A DNA stretch of 45,485 nt, taken from positions 1 to 45,485 of the forward strand of contig JAHLLJ010000017.1 in the NCBI GenBank assembly GCA_020444205.1. Direction: 5' to 3'. Source of the stretch: Deltaproteobacteria bacterium. Its GTDB lineage: Bacteria; Desulfobacterota; Desulfarculia; Desulfarculales; Desulfarculaceae. This document shows, in pieces, positions 1-10,557 of this stretch. The position numbers were made by a program, and so were the translations under genes. The notes beneath the pieces are model-generated. The model ran no database searches, was not told the DNA's origin, and worked only from the letters and a program-made list of their open reading frames with translations. Position 1 is the first letter of the stretch, and every line of letters begins with the position of its first letter.

Positions 1-1
1 G

Positions 2-397
2 GCCCAGGCCGGGGTGGGCGCGGTGCACGCCATGGCCTATCCCCTGGGCGCCTTTTACGACATCCCCCACGGCGAAGCCAACGCCCTGCTGCTGCCCTAC
101 GTGCTGCGCTACAACCTCATGGCCTGCCCGGAGCGCTTTGCCGACATGGCCTACGCCTTGACCGAGTTGCCCGACGACCTGAGCACCATGGAGGCGGCTG
201 CCGCCTGCGTGGAAGAGGTGTCGGACCTCAGCGCCATGGTGGGCATCCCCACCAGCCTGCGCCAGCTTGAGGTGCCCGAGGACTCGGTGCCCGCCATGGC
301 TGAAAAGGCCATGACCGTGGCCCGGCCCATTGCCAACAACCCCCGCCAGGTCACCGCCGAGGACCTGGAGATCATCTACCGCGAAGCCTTTGTCTAG
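2..397 (+). CDS. kdnB: Kdo 8-oxidase (iron-ADH family), C-terminal part
   Basis: Truncated by the window start; only the last 131 residues are present. The segment GAVHAMAYPLG followed by YDIPHGEANALLLPYV is the metal-binding region of the iron-dependent alcohol dehydrogenase family. KdnB is a member of that family which oxidises the C8 hydroxyl of Kdo (3-deoxy-D-manno-octulosonate) to an aldehyde in the cytoplasm. The assignment rests mainly on context: the next gene, 13 bases downstream, is a clear KdnA and the one after is a KdsB, the same trio known from Shewanella oneidensis. One usual histidine of the family pattern is Tyr here (HAMAYPLG rather than HAMAHPLG), which also occurs in other members. 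The family call is secure; the substrate is inferred from the neighbours, since the N-terminal NAD/metal domain cannot be seen. Confidence 0.8.
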   Translation, partial: AQAGVGAVHAMAYPLGAFYDIPHGEANALLLPYVLRYNLMACPERFADMAYALTELPDDLSTMEAAAACVEEVSDLSAMVGIPTSLRQLEVPEDSVPAMAEKAMTVARPIANNPRQVTAEDLEIIYREAFV

Positions 398-410
398 GGA
401 GTAAGTAACT

Positions 411-1604
411 ATGCCGGGATTTGAGTGGCTGGGTAAACAAGAGACCGAGGCCGTAAACGATGTAATGCAGCGGGGGGTGTTGTTCCGCTACGAGTTCGCC
501 GACCAGCGCCAAGGCGTGTACATGGTGCGGCGTTTTGAAGAAAACTTCGCCGCCTACACCGGCGCGGCCAACGCCCTGGCCGTGACCAGCGGCAGCGCGG
601 CCCTCAAGGTGGCCCTGGCCTCTCTGGGCATCGGCTATGGCGACGAGGTGATTACCCAGGGTTTCACTTTCGTGGCCACCTGGGAAGCCATCCTGGACTG
701 CGGGGCCAAACCGGTGTTCTGCGAGGTGGATGAAACCCTGTGCATGGACCCCGATGACCTCAAAAATAAAATTACCGACAAGACCCGCTGCATCGTGCCG
801 GTGCACATGATGGGGGCTCAGGCCCGCATCGCCGAGATCATGGCCATTGCCGATGAGGCGGGCATCCCGGTGCTCGAGGACACCGCCCAGTCGGCGGGCT
901 GCACCTTGAACGGCAAACACCTGGGCACCTTTGGGGCCATGGGCACCTTCAGTTTCGACTCGGTTAAGACCCTCACCTGCGGCGAGGGGGGCATGGTCAT
1001 CACCAGCGATCCCGAGCTGTACCAGAACGCCTGCGAGTACCACGACCACGGCCACGACCACAAGCCGGTGGGCCGGGGCAACGAGGGACGTCGCTTCATG
1101 GGCATGAACTTCCGTATGATGGAGCTGCAAGGCGCCCTGGGCGTGACCCAGCTGGCCAAGCTGGACGACATGGTGGCCACCCAGCGGCGCAACAAGTCCG
1201 CCCTCAAGGAGGCCCTTGCCCGGGTGCCCGGGGTGAGCTTCCGTCAGTTGCCGGACGAATCCGGCGATTCGGCCACCTTCCTGGCCTGGTTCCACGAGAG
1301 CCCCGAGGCGGCCGAGCGTTTCGCCGGGCTGCTGGCCGATGAGGGCGTCCCGGCCATCCCTTGGGGCAAGAACACCTGGCACGCCTACGCCCATTGGGAG
1401 CATCTGCATGCCGGGGCCTCCCTGGCCAAGAGCGGCTGGCCTTTCCAAAGGCCGGAAGGCCCGGCCGAGTACGACGCCGACGCCTTGCCCCAGACCGACG
1501 CCATTCTGTCGCGCTGCCTGAGCTGGCAGATCATGCTGGGCTGGGACGAGGCCAAGTTAAAGCACATGACCGAGGCCATCAACCGCGCTGTGGCGGCCTT
1601 GTAA
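411..1604 (+). CDS. kdnA: 8-amino-3,8-dideoxy-octulosonate aminotransferase KdnA
   Basis: 397 residues, DegT/DnrJ/EryC1/StrS fold-type-I aminotransferase. The PLP lysine is Lys186 in FSFDSVKTLTCGEGG. KdnA transfers an amino group, normally from glutamate, to the C8 aldehyde of oxidised Kdo, giving Kdo8N. As I recall Shewanella KdnA, features specific to it are present: the N-terminus MPGFE, the SFDSVKTLTCGEGG segment, a YHDHGHDH segment and an LPDESGDSA segment. A GGGAGTAA ribosome site precedes the ATG. The gene lies between kdnB and kdsB on the same strand with very short gaps, so the three are probably co-transcribed. A generic sugar aminotransferase (PglE/ArnB type) is the alternative, but the neighbours and sequence details favour KdnA. 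Confidence 0.88.
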   Translation: MPGFEWLGKQETEAVNDVMQRGVLFRYEFADQRQGVYMVRRFEENFAAYTGAANALAVTSGSAALKVALASLGIGYGDEVITQGFTFVATWEAILDCGAKPVFCEVDETLCMDPDDLKNKITDKTRCIVPVHMMGAQARIAEIMAIADEAGIPVLEDTAQSAGCTLNGKHLGTFGAMGTFSFDSVKTLTCGEGGMVITSDPELYQNACEYHDHGHDHKPVGRGNEGRRFMGMNFRMMELQGALGVTQLAKLDDMVATQRRNKSALKEALARVPGVSFRQLPDESGDSATFLAWFHESPEAAERFAGLLADEGVPAIPWGKNTWHAYAHWEHLHAGASLAKSGWPFQRPEGPAEYDADALPQTDAILSRCLSWQIMLGWDEAKLKHMTEAINRAVAAL

Positions 1605-1609
1605 ACGCC

Positions 1610-2356
1610 ATGGCCGTGCATGTAATCATCCCGGCCCGCTTTGGCTCCAGCCGCTTTCCGGGCAAGCCCCTGGTGACCATAGCGGGCAAGCCCATGGTTC
1701 AGCACGTCATGGAGCGGGCCTCCCAGGCCAAGGGAGTGGCCACCGTGGCCGTGGCCACCGACGACGACCGGGTGGCCGCGGCGGTGGAGGCCTTTGGGGG
1801 CAAGGTGATCATGACCCCGGAGGCCTGCCGCAGCGGCAGCGACCGGGTGGCCCTGGCCGTGGAGTCCCTGGGTCTGGGCGGTGACGAGTTGGTGGTCAAC
1901 GTACAGGGCGACCAGCCCCTGCTGCCCCCGGAGGTGCTGGAGGAGTGCGCCGCGCCCCTGCTGGCCGAGCCGGAGCTGGGCATGTCCACCCCGGTGGTGG
2001 CCATAACCAACCCCGGCGAGGTGCCCGACCCCAACCACGTCAAGACGGTGATGGACGTGCATGGCAACGCCCTTTATTTTTCGCGCCTGGCCATACCTTT
2101 TCCCCGCGACGGCGAGGAGACCACCTATTACAAGCACCTGGGGGTCTATGTCTTCCGCCGGGAGTTCCTGGCCACCTTTGCCGCCTTGCCCACCGGGGTT
2201 TTGGAGCAGGTGGAAAAGCTGGAGCAGCTACGGGCCCTGGAGCATGGCTACAAGGTGCGCTGCGTGATAACCGACTACGACTCGCCGGAGGTTGACCGCC
2301 CCGAGGACGCCCTCAGGGTGGAAGGCATCCTCATGCAGGCCGGCGAGGTTTCTTAA
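1610..2356 (+). CDS. kdsB: Kdo / Kdo8N cytidylyltransferase
   Basis: 248 residues, the normal length for KdsB. It couples Kdo (or here probably 8-amino-Kdo) to CMP using CTP, activating the sugar for transfer to lipid A. The nucleotide-binding N-terminus reads IPARFGSSRFPGKPL, and NVQGDQPLLPPEV is the metal/substrate loop typical of the family. The frame is open upstream of 1610, but only the ATG at 1610 gives the conserved MAVHVIIPAR start, five bases after the kdnA stop. In Shewanella the KdsB encoded with KdnA/KdnB prefers Kdo8N; the same preference is inferred here from gene order only. Confidence 0.92.
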   Translation: MAVHVIIPARFGSSRFPGKPLVTIAGKPMVQHVMERASQAKGVATVAVATDDDRVAAAVEAFGGKVIMTPEACRSGSDRVALAVESLGLGGDELVVNVQGDQPLLPPEVLEECAAPLLAEPELGMSTPVVAITNPGEVPDPNHVKTVMDVHGNALYFSRLAIPFPRDGEETTYYKHLGVYVFRREFLATFAALPTGVLEQVEKLEQLRALEHGYKVRCVITDYDSPEVDRPEDALRVEGILMQAGEVS

Positions 2357-2361
2357 TAGCC

Positions 2362-3039
2362 ATGACCATGGAGCCTGGCCGGAGCGCCTTTTTCGGGGCG
2401 GGTCCGGCCTGGCTTTTTTATGTGGCCGGGGCGGTTGCCCTGGCCCTTTGTTTGTGGGGCCTGGCTGGGCGGCGCGAGTCCGAGCCCTCTGGCTGGGATG
2501 CCCGGCGCTGGCTGCTCTTGGGGCCCCTGTGGCCAGCGGCTCCGGTGCGGGCCGCGCTCCTGGCTATGGCTTGGTGGCCTTTGTGGCTCATGGCCCTGGG
2601 CAGCGTATTGTGGTTGGCCCACATGTGGCTTTTTCCATTCCTGCGCGGCCCGGTATATCTGGCCTATTCCTGGGCCATGGACTGGCTGGGCGCGGCGTTC
2701 ACCCTGGCCTGCGGTCTGTTGTTTTTGCTGCGCCTGAGCTTCTGGCGCAAGGGACCGGGACGGGTGAGCTGGTGGGCTCCCCTGCTTGGTGTGGTAGTGG
2801 GCTTCAGCGGCTTTGTGGTGGAGGCGGGCCGTTTGGGAGCCATCCGGCCTGACTGGGCCTGGTCCTCGCCGGTGGGCATGTGGCTGGGTGAGTTTTGGCT
2901 GGGCGGGGCCTCGGACCCGGCGCTCATGGCCACCTGGTGGGTGCATGCCGGGCAGGGCCTTTTGGCCTTGGTCCTGCTGCCCTGGGTGCGGGTGCGCTGG
3001 CCTGCCTCTTGCGCTCCGGCCCGGCGGGTGGCATCTTAA
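2362..3039 (+). CDS. Polytopic membrane protein, possibly NarI/DsrM-like
   Basis: 225 residues with about five hydrophobic segments (roughly residues 15-33, 48-68, 75-95, 105-125, 135-155 and a C-terminal one). I do not recognise it with certainty. The pattern LGSVLWLAHMWLFPFL, then a GFVVEAGRLG segment, then WWVHAGQGLLALVLLPW resembles the gamma-subunit (NarI/DsrM/HmeC) cytochrome b fold, where histidines in such helices bind haem. Only two or three candidate histidines are visible and the match is by eye. It starts five bases after kdsB and ends five bases before recN, so it is probably in the same transcript. A plain membrane protein of unknown role is equally possible. Confidence 0.6.
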   Translation: MTMEPGRSAFFGAGPAWLFYVAGAVALALCLWGLAGRRESEPSGWDARRWLLLGPLWPAAPVRAALLAMAWWPLWLMALGSVLWLAHMWLFPFLRGPVYLAYSWAMDWLGAAFTLACGLLFLLRLSFWRKGPGRVSWWAPLLGVVVGFSGFVVEAGRLGAIRPDWAWSSPVGMWLGEFWLGGASDPALMATWWVHAGQGLLALVLLPWVRVRWPASCAPARRVAS

Positions 3040-3044
3040 GCTTC

Positions 3045-4754
3045 ATGCTTACTTATCTGGGCATACGCAATTTCGCGCTCATCGAGTCCCTGGAGCTGGA
3101 ACCGGGGCCAGGGCTGACCGTGCTCACCGGCGAGACCGGGGCGGGCAAGTCCATTATTTTGGCCGCGGTAAGCATGCTCATCGGCCAGCGGGCCGCCTCG
3201 GACCTCATCAGGGCGGGCTCGGAGCAGGCGGTGCTGGAGGCCCAGTTCGTCCTGGACCCGGCCAGCGATCCGGCCCTGCGCCTGGCCGAGGAGGCCCTGG
3301 AAGGCGAGGAGGGTGAGTTGGTGGTGCGCCGCCTGGTCAGCCGCGAAGGGCGCAACCGGGTGCAGGTCAACGGCAACCTGGCCACCTTGGGCCTGTTGGC
3401 CGACCTTGGCCCCGAGCTGGTCAGCGTGGTGGGGCAGCATGCCTCCCAAGCCCTACTCAAAAGCGAGGAGCAGCTTTGGCTGCTGGACGCCTTTGCCGGA
3501 CTGGAGGGACAAACCCAAGAGGTGGGCCGGGCAGTGCGCGCGGTGCGCGAACTGGACCAAGAGATCGATGCGCAGCGTGGGGCCCTGCGGGAGCGCGAGC
3601 AGCGCCGCCAAGAGCTGGAGCGCATGGTCAAGGAGCTGGAGGCAGCCGAGCTGGACCCCCAGGAGGAGGCTGAGCTCAAGGCCGAGCGCAACCTCATGGC
3701 CAACTCCCAGGAGATTGCCGACCTGGCCCGCCAGGCCCACCAGGGCCTGTACTCGGCTGACGGCTCGGCCCTGGAGATGGTGGACCGCCACCGCGCGGTG
3801 CTGTCCCAGTTGGCCGAGCTGGACCCCAGCATGAAGCAAGCCGCCGCCCGCTTGGAAGAGGCGTTCTATCTTTTGGAAGACCTGGCCCACCTGGTGCGAG
3901 ACTATGAGGCGGGCCTGAGCTTTGACCCCTACCGCTTGGAGTGGCTGGAGGAGCGGCTGCACGGCATCCGCCGCCTCACCCGGCGCTATGGCGGGGACGT
4001 AACCGGGGCTTTGGAGACTCTGGAACAGGCCAAAGAAGAGCTGGCCGGCCTGGCCAGCGGTGAGCAACACCTGGAGGAACTGCAAGCCCGGCGGGAGCAG
4101 GCCCTGGACGAGGCGGTGGCCCTGGCCAAAAAGCTCAGCCAGGACCGCCGCGAGGCCGCGCCCCGCTTGGCCCAAGCCGCCGAGGCCGAGCTGGCCCAGC
4201 TTAGCCTGGCTGCCTGCCGCATGCAGGTCTCCTTTAGCGAGCCCGGCGGCGCGGCCCTGGACACCGATGCCGGCCCTATGGGAGGCCGCGGCCTGGAGCA
4301 GGCGGAGATACTCATCGCCCCCAACCCGGGCGAGGGCTTCAATCCGCTGAAGCGCATTGCCAGCGGAGGGGAGCTTTCGCGCATGCTCTTGGCTCTGCGA
4401 ACTTTGGTAGCCCGCCGCCACGGCGCGCCTACCCTGATCTTCGACGAGGTGGACGCGGGCATTGGCGGGGCCACCGGTTCGGCGGTGGGGCAAAAGCTGG
4501 CCAGTCTGTCCACGGCGGGGCAAGTGATCTGCATCACTCATCTGCCCCAGATCGCCGCCTGGGCCGACCGTCACTATGCGGTGGAAAAAGCGGTCACCAA
4601 CGGAAGGACCGCCACTCGCCTCAGCTTGCTGGACGAGGGCGGCCGCTTGGATGAACTAAGCCGTATGTTGGCTGGAGCCGGGCCGGAGTCCACTGCCCGG
4701 CAGCACGCCCGGCAGCTCCTGGACTCGGCCCGTCAGAGTAAAACTTCCTTCTAG
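3045..4754 (+). CDS. recN: DNA repair ATPase RecN
   Basis: 569 residues, usual RecN length. SMC-like ATPase that acts in double-strand break repair, helping hold or process broken ends for RecA-dependent recombination. The Walker A motif GETGAGKS is at residues 29-36. A long charged coiled coil covers roughly residues 150-370. The ABC signature LKRIASGGELSRM and Walker B PTLIFDEVDAGIGG follow near the C-terminus, then an H-loop segment ITHLPQIA. The frame is open upstream to 2895, but the ATG at 3045 gives the conserved MLTYLGIRNFALIESLEL start. The stop codon overlaps that of the convergent lipoprotein gene in a shared CTAG. Confidence 0.95.
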   Translation: MLTYLGIRNFALIESLELEPGPGLTVLTGETGAGKSIILAAVSMLIGQRAASDLIRAGSEQAVLEAQFVLDPASDPALRLAEEALEGEEGELVVRRLVSREGRNRVQVNGNLATLGLLADLGPELVSVVGQHASQALLKSEEQLWLLDAFAGLEGQTQEVGRAVRAVRELDQEIDAQRGALREREQRRQELERMVKELEAAELDPQEEAELKAERNLMANSQEIADLARQAHQGLYSADGSALEMVDRHRAVLSQLAELDPSMKQAAARLEEAFYLLEDLAHLVRDYEAGLSFDPYRLEWLEERLHGIRRLTRRYGGDVTGALETLEQAKEELAGLASGEQHLEELQARREQALDEAVALAKKLSQDRREAAPRLAQAAEAELAQLSLAACRMQVSFSEPGGAALDTDAGPMGGRGLEQAEILIAPNPGEGFNPLKRIASGGELSRMLLALRTLVARRHGAPTLIFDEVDAGIGGATGSAVGQKLASLSTAGQVICITHLPQIAAWADRHYAVEKAVTNGRTATRLSLLDEGGRLDELSRMLAGAGPESTARQHARQLLDSARQSKTSF

Positions 4755-5869
4755 CGCGTACGCAGGATCTGGCCCGGCTCAAAGGTCAACCTGCGGGTGA
4801 CCGTCCTCACCTTGGGCTCGGGCGGGGTAGCCGCCTTGAAGGCCATGTTGCCGGTGTCCGGCTTGGCCCCCGCCTCGGCAACCGCCGCCTTGGCTTCCTT
4901 GGCCTCCTGCTCCTTCTGCTTGCGCTCGGCTTCTCGCTGGGCCTCCAGCTCTTTTTGCTTTTCAGCCTCGGCCTTGGCTGCGTCGTCCGCCGCCAGCCAG
5001 ACCGGCACCGCCCAGGCGGTGCGCGGCTCAAACTTCACCAGCTTGATGCGGCCCACCACCGGGCCGGGCATATAAAGAATACGTCCGCTGCCGGACTTGA
5101 TGGCCTCGCCCTTGGCATAGACCGTAAGCTGCGAGCCCAAAGACAGGCCGGTGTCGCGGCCCACGGTGACCTTGATGCGCTCGCCTTCCACCGCCAGGAT
5201 GAAGCCCACCCAGGCCTGGGCCGAGATGTTCTGGCTTATCCAGCGCATGGCCGGAGACACCAGCTCGCCTTGCAGCTTATCCACCACCTTGGGCGGATAG
5301 GGCTGGCCCAAGCGTATGTTGCTGGCCTGAGTCTCGGTCAACTCGGTGCGAATGCTTAGGGTGGTTTCGGCCAGGAGCACGCCAGTGGCCACGTCGATGA
5401 GCTTGAGGTCAAGTTCCATGAGGGCGAAGGGTTCGTTTTCCCTAAAGCCGTAGATTCCGGTCTTGTCGTACTGCATGGACAGGTTGACCACCGCGCCCGA
5501 AAGCACCGTGTTCAGCCCCAGGGAGCGGGCCGCGGCCACTATGCGGTCTTCGCTGTTCTCAATGCGGGGGCTTACCTGGGTAAGGGCTTGGCGGAGCTCT
5601 TTAAACTCCACCATGACCATGCCGCCCTGCTTCTCCAGCCTTTGGCTGATGGCCAGACCCAGGGCCTTGGCCCTGGCCTCCATGCCGGGCAGCTTACTGA
5701 GAAAGGGAGCCACCACCACCCGCTTGCGCAGGTTGGTGTCCTGGCTGTCCATCAGATCGTGCCAGTAGTCGCTCATCGTTTGGGTGAAACCGCAACCCAG
5801 GGCGGTGAGGGCCAGGCCCAGCAGCAGCAGGGCGGCCAGAAGCCGGGGGTGGCATTTAATTCGGTGCAT
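4751..5869 (-). CDS. FlgO/FlgT-like secreted lipoprotein with charged C-terminal tail
   Basis: 372 residues from the ATG at 5869, which has an AGGAGAG ribosome site and gives a lipoprotein signal ending in the lipobox LTALGC (residues 23-28 of the mature call). The first domain (about residues 45-200), with VVVAPFLSK and LIDVATGVLLAETTL, resembles the CsgG/FlgO/TolB-N type fold of periplasmic assembly lipoproteins. The next domain, WVGFILAVEGERIKVTVG to about residue 290, resembles the FlgT C-terminal domain. An Ala/Glu/Lys-rich, probably helical segment follows, then a short basic end. FlgO/FlgT proteins support flagellar outer-membrane rings, but no flagellar gene is nearby, so the role is open. 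It could equally anchor an envelope or secretion structure. Confidence 0.75.
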   Translation of the reverse strand: MHRIKCHPRLLAALLLLGLALTALGCGFTQTMSDYWHDLMDSQDTNLRKRVVVAPFLSKLPGMEARAKALGLAISQRLEKQGGMVMVEFKELRQALTQVSPRIENSEDRIVAAARSLGLNTVLSGAVVNLSMQYDKTGIYGFRENEPFALMELDLKLIDVATGVLLAETTLSIRTELTETQASNIRLGQPYPPKVVDKLQGELVSPAMRWISQNISAQAWVGFILAVEGERIKVTVGRDTGLSLGSQLTVYAKGEAIKSGSGRILYMPGPVVGRIKLVKFEPRTAWAVPVWLAADDAAKAEAEKQKELEAQREAERKQKEQEAKEAKAAVAEAGAKPDTGNMAFKAATPPEPKVRTVTRRLTFEPGQILRTR

Positions 5870-5904
5870 TGTTTCTCTCCTGGTTGCGAACCTCGACACT
5901 GGGC

Positions 5905-5933
5905 ATTATCGCCGCCCCGGGGACTCTTGTAAA
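5905..5933 (-). promoter_or_regulatory. Sigma-70-type promoter for the lipoprotein gene
   Basis: Read on the minus strand, TTTACA (5928-5933) is followed after exactly 17 bases by GATAAT (5905-5910). Each box differs from consensus at one position. It lies 36 bases before the ATG of the lipoprotein gene and just after the acylphosphatase stop, so the lipoprotein can be expressed separately from ligA and acyP. Confidence 0.6.
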
Positions 5934-5957
5934 CACCCGGCTGATTTGATTCATCAT

Positions 5958-8617
<2,660 letters not shown>

Positions 8618-8719
8618 TCAGATTTATCCCGAGAAGGCCTTGTCTCGCAAGTGCCTGTGTGCTTGCTCATTGATTCAAGTGCTTGGCCGGGGGCGTCCGG
8701 CCCTTATGATACATCCGGA

Positions 8720-10489
8720 TTAAGCCGAGCCAGCCTCGCGCACCCGGTTCTTGCCTTCCTGCTTGGCCTGATACATGGCCTGGTCGGCCCTTTCCAAAAG
8801 GCGGGCCGGGCTTTGCTCGCCCTGGTGCTGGGCGGCCCCCACGCTGACGGTGGCGCGCATCTGTGTCACCTGGTTGAGCTGGAAGTCATGCTCGTAGACA
8901 CCTGCCCTAATGCGCTCGGCGGCCCAGCGGGCCTGCTCCAGGTTGGTTTCGGGCATTATCACCACGAACTCGTCGCCCCCGGTGCGGACGGCATAATCGC
9001 TGTTGCGCAGCCTCTGGCGCATCACCTGGGCCACGGTGAGCAAAACCAAGTCTCCGGCGGCGTGGCCAAAGTTGTCGTTAAACTCCTTAAGGTAATCCAC
9101 GTCCAAGGCTAGCACCGAAAGAGGCTGAGCGGAGCGCACGGCATGGTCAACTTCGCTTTGCAGGCGGCTGTCCAAAAAGCGTTTGTTGTACAAATGAGTC
9201 AACTCATCGGTGAGGCTAAGCTGCCTGAAGCGCCTCTCGCTTACCTGGGCCTCTTCCCGCTGGCGGCGTAAGCTGCGCACCCTATCAGCCAGGGCCAGGG
9301 ACAACAAGACCGATTCCAAGGCCGTGGCCAAGGGCAGGGTGGTGGTGGAGGAGATGGCCTGCGGCAAAAGTCCCAGGCCCTTTAAGGCCAAAGTAAACAA
9401 GGCCACGGCCATTACCGACCAGGCCAAAAGAAAGTAGCGGGCCGAAGATTGGCCCTTGCGCAGGGCCACCAAACCCACACATATGGCCAGCACCGGGCCG
9501 AGCAGGCCCAGCACATGGGCGGTTATGCTGGCCATGGCCAGGCCTCCGACCAGGGCCAGGCCGATTTCCAAAACACCCAGGCCGGCAAAGACCTTCAATA
9601 CCTTGTCGGCCTTGGGGGTCAGCAGGCGGGTGCGCAAAAAGGAACGGGTGAATAAGGCGGCTAAGGCGCTCACCAAACCCGCCGCCACCCAAGGAGCCCT
9701 CTGGTTTACGGCTGGTGCCAGTTTGAACCAAACATCCCATTGGCCGTACAGGGACATCTCAAAAAAGATCATGCTCAGCACATAGACCACGTAGTAGAGA
9801 TAGGCCGGGTCTCTGAGGGTGGTGTAGAAAAAGAGGTTGGTGAGCAACATGGCCACCAACACGCCGAAAATTATCCCGAAAAAATAGCTGTCCGAGCTTA
9901 GGCGGCCTTCCAGCCCATCCTGGGACCAGACATAGGGCCTTACCACCAAGGCCCCGCTGTTGGCCAAGCGGACATAGGAGTACTGCTGAGGCGGCATATC
10001 CGGCGGCAAGGGCAGCACAAAGGTGCGAAAATCTATGGGGCGGCTGTTAACCGGCCGGGCACTGCCCGTGAAATATTCGCGAAAAGATGGTTCTGGGTCC
10101 CCGGAAGAGCCTGCTTGGGCCAGGTAAGCGTCAATATTTTGAATCTGGGATGAATCCAACTCCAGGAAATAGGGTGGCTTTCCGCTGATTTCCTTGATCC
10201 GGAAGCGAAGCCAAACCGGCCTTTGGTTGATGCCCAGACGCAGGGTGGGGGTTTCCTGGGCCGCCTGAAAGCGGGTGGACCAAGGAGGGTTGCGCACCTG
10301 CTCCAGGGTGAGCCCCTGCGCGGGGGAACGCAGTATCTCCACGCTGGTGGCCAGCAGGTAACAGTCCTTGCCTTCCAACACCAGGGGGGGAGCGGCTGAG
10401 GCCGGGGCCGCGGTAACGGCCTGAACCGCCGCCAGGCCCACGGCCCACAGCAGTTTCACCGCTAAATTTTGCGCAAATTTACGCCTCAT
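8720..10489 (-). CDS. 7TM-DISM membrane diguanylate cyclase (GGDEF)
   Basis: 589 residues. N-terminal signal peptide (residues about 1-32, ending ASA), then a periplasmic beta-rich 7TMR-DISM extracellular domain to about residue 185. Seven hydrophobic helices (about 190-400) and a short linker helix follow, then a C-terminal GGDEF domain. The active-site motif GGDEF is intact at 504-508. The inhibitory I-site RxxD is present as RNSD, five residues upstream. It should therefore make cyclic di-GMP in the cytoplasm in response to an envelope signal and be product-inhibited. The signal is unknown; in related proteins the DISM domain is thought to bind carbohydrates or other small ligands. It follows the DUF1786 gene by 68 bases on the same strand and may share its transcript. 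Confidence 0.93.
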   Translation of the reverse strand: MRRKFAQNLAVKLLWAVGLAAVQAVTAAPASAAPPLVLEGKDCYLLATSVEILRSPAQGLTLEQVRNPPWSTRFQAAQETPTLRLGINQRPVWLRFRIKEISGKPPYFLELDSSQIQNIDAYLAQAGSSGDPEPSFREYFTGSARPVNSRPIDFRTFVLPLPPDMPPQQYSYVRLANSGALVVRPYVWSQDGLEGRLSSDSYFFGIIFGVLVAMLLTNLFFYTTLRDPAYLYYVVYVLSMIFFEMSLYGQWDVWFKLAPAVNQRAPWVAAGLVSALAALFTRSFLRTRLLTPKADKVLKVFAGLGVLEIGLALVGGLAMASITAHVLGLLGPVLAICVGLVALRKGQSSARYFLLAWSVMAVALFTLALKGLGLLPQAISSTTTLPLATALESVLLSLALADRVRSLRRQREEAQVSERRFRQLSLTDELTHLYNKRFLDSRLQSEVDHAVRSAQPLSVLALDVDYLKEFNDNFGHAAGDLVLLTVAQVMRQRLRNSDYAVRTGGDEFVVIMPETNLEQARWAAERIRAGVYEHDFQLNQVTQMRATVSVGAAQHQGEQSPARLLERADQAMYQAKQEGKNRVREAGSA

Positions 10490-10557
10490 GGTTCTTGCCG
10501 CCCCGTTTTGCCCATTATCTGACTGGGATAGAACCTGAGATCAATTATTGCTTTTAC

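Noticed and set aside
2-397. Generic lactaldehyde or butanol dehydrogenase for the first fragment
   Set aside because: The adjoining kdnA and kdsB make KdnB the better explanation, although only the C-terminus is visible.
372-1448. Long open frame on the minus strand opposite kdnA
   Set aside because: Low-complexity Gly/His/Ala/Gln-rich translation typical of antisense frames in GC-rich genes; the plus strand encodes a clear KdnA.
3453-4574. 373-codon open frame on the minus strand opposite recN
   Set aside because: Gln/Gly/Leu-rich antisense shadow of the RecN coiled coil.
8685-8702. GGCCGG/CCGGCC hairpin between the diguanylate cyclase and ligA as a terminator
   Set aside because: Only six pairs and no T-run in the direction of transcription.
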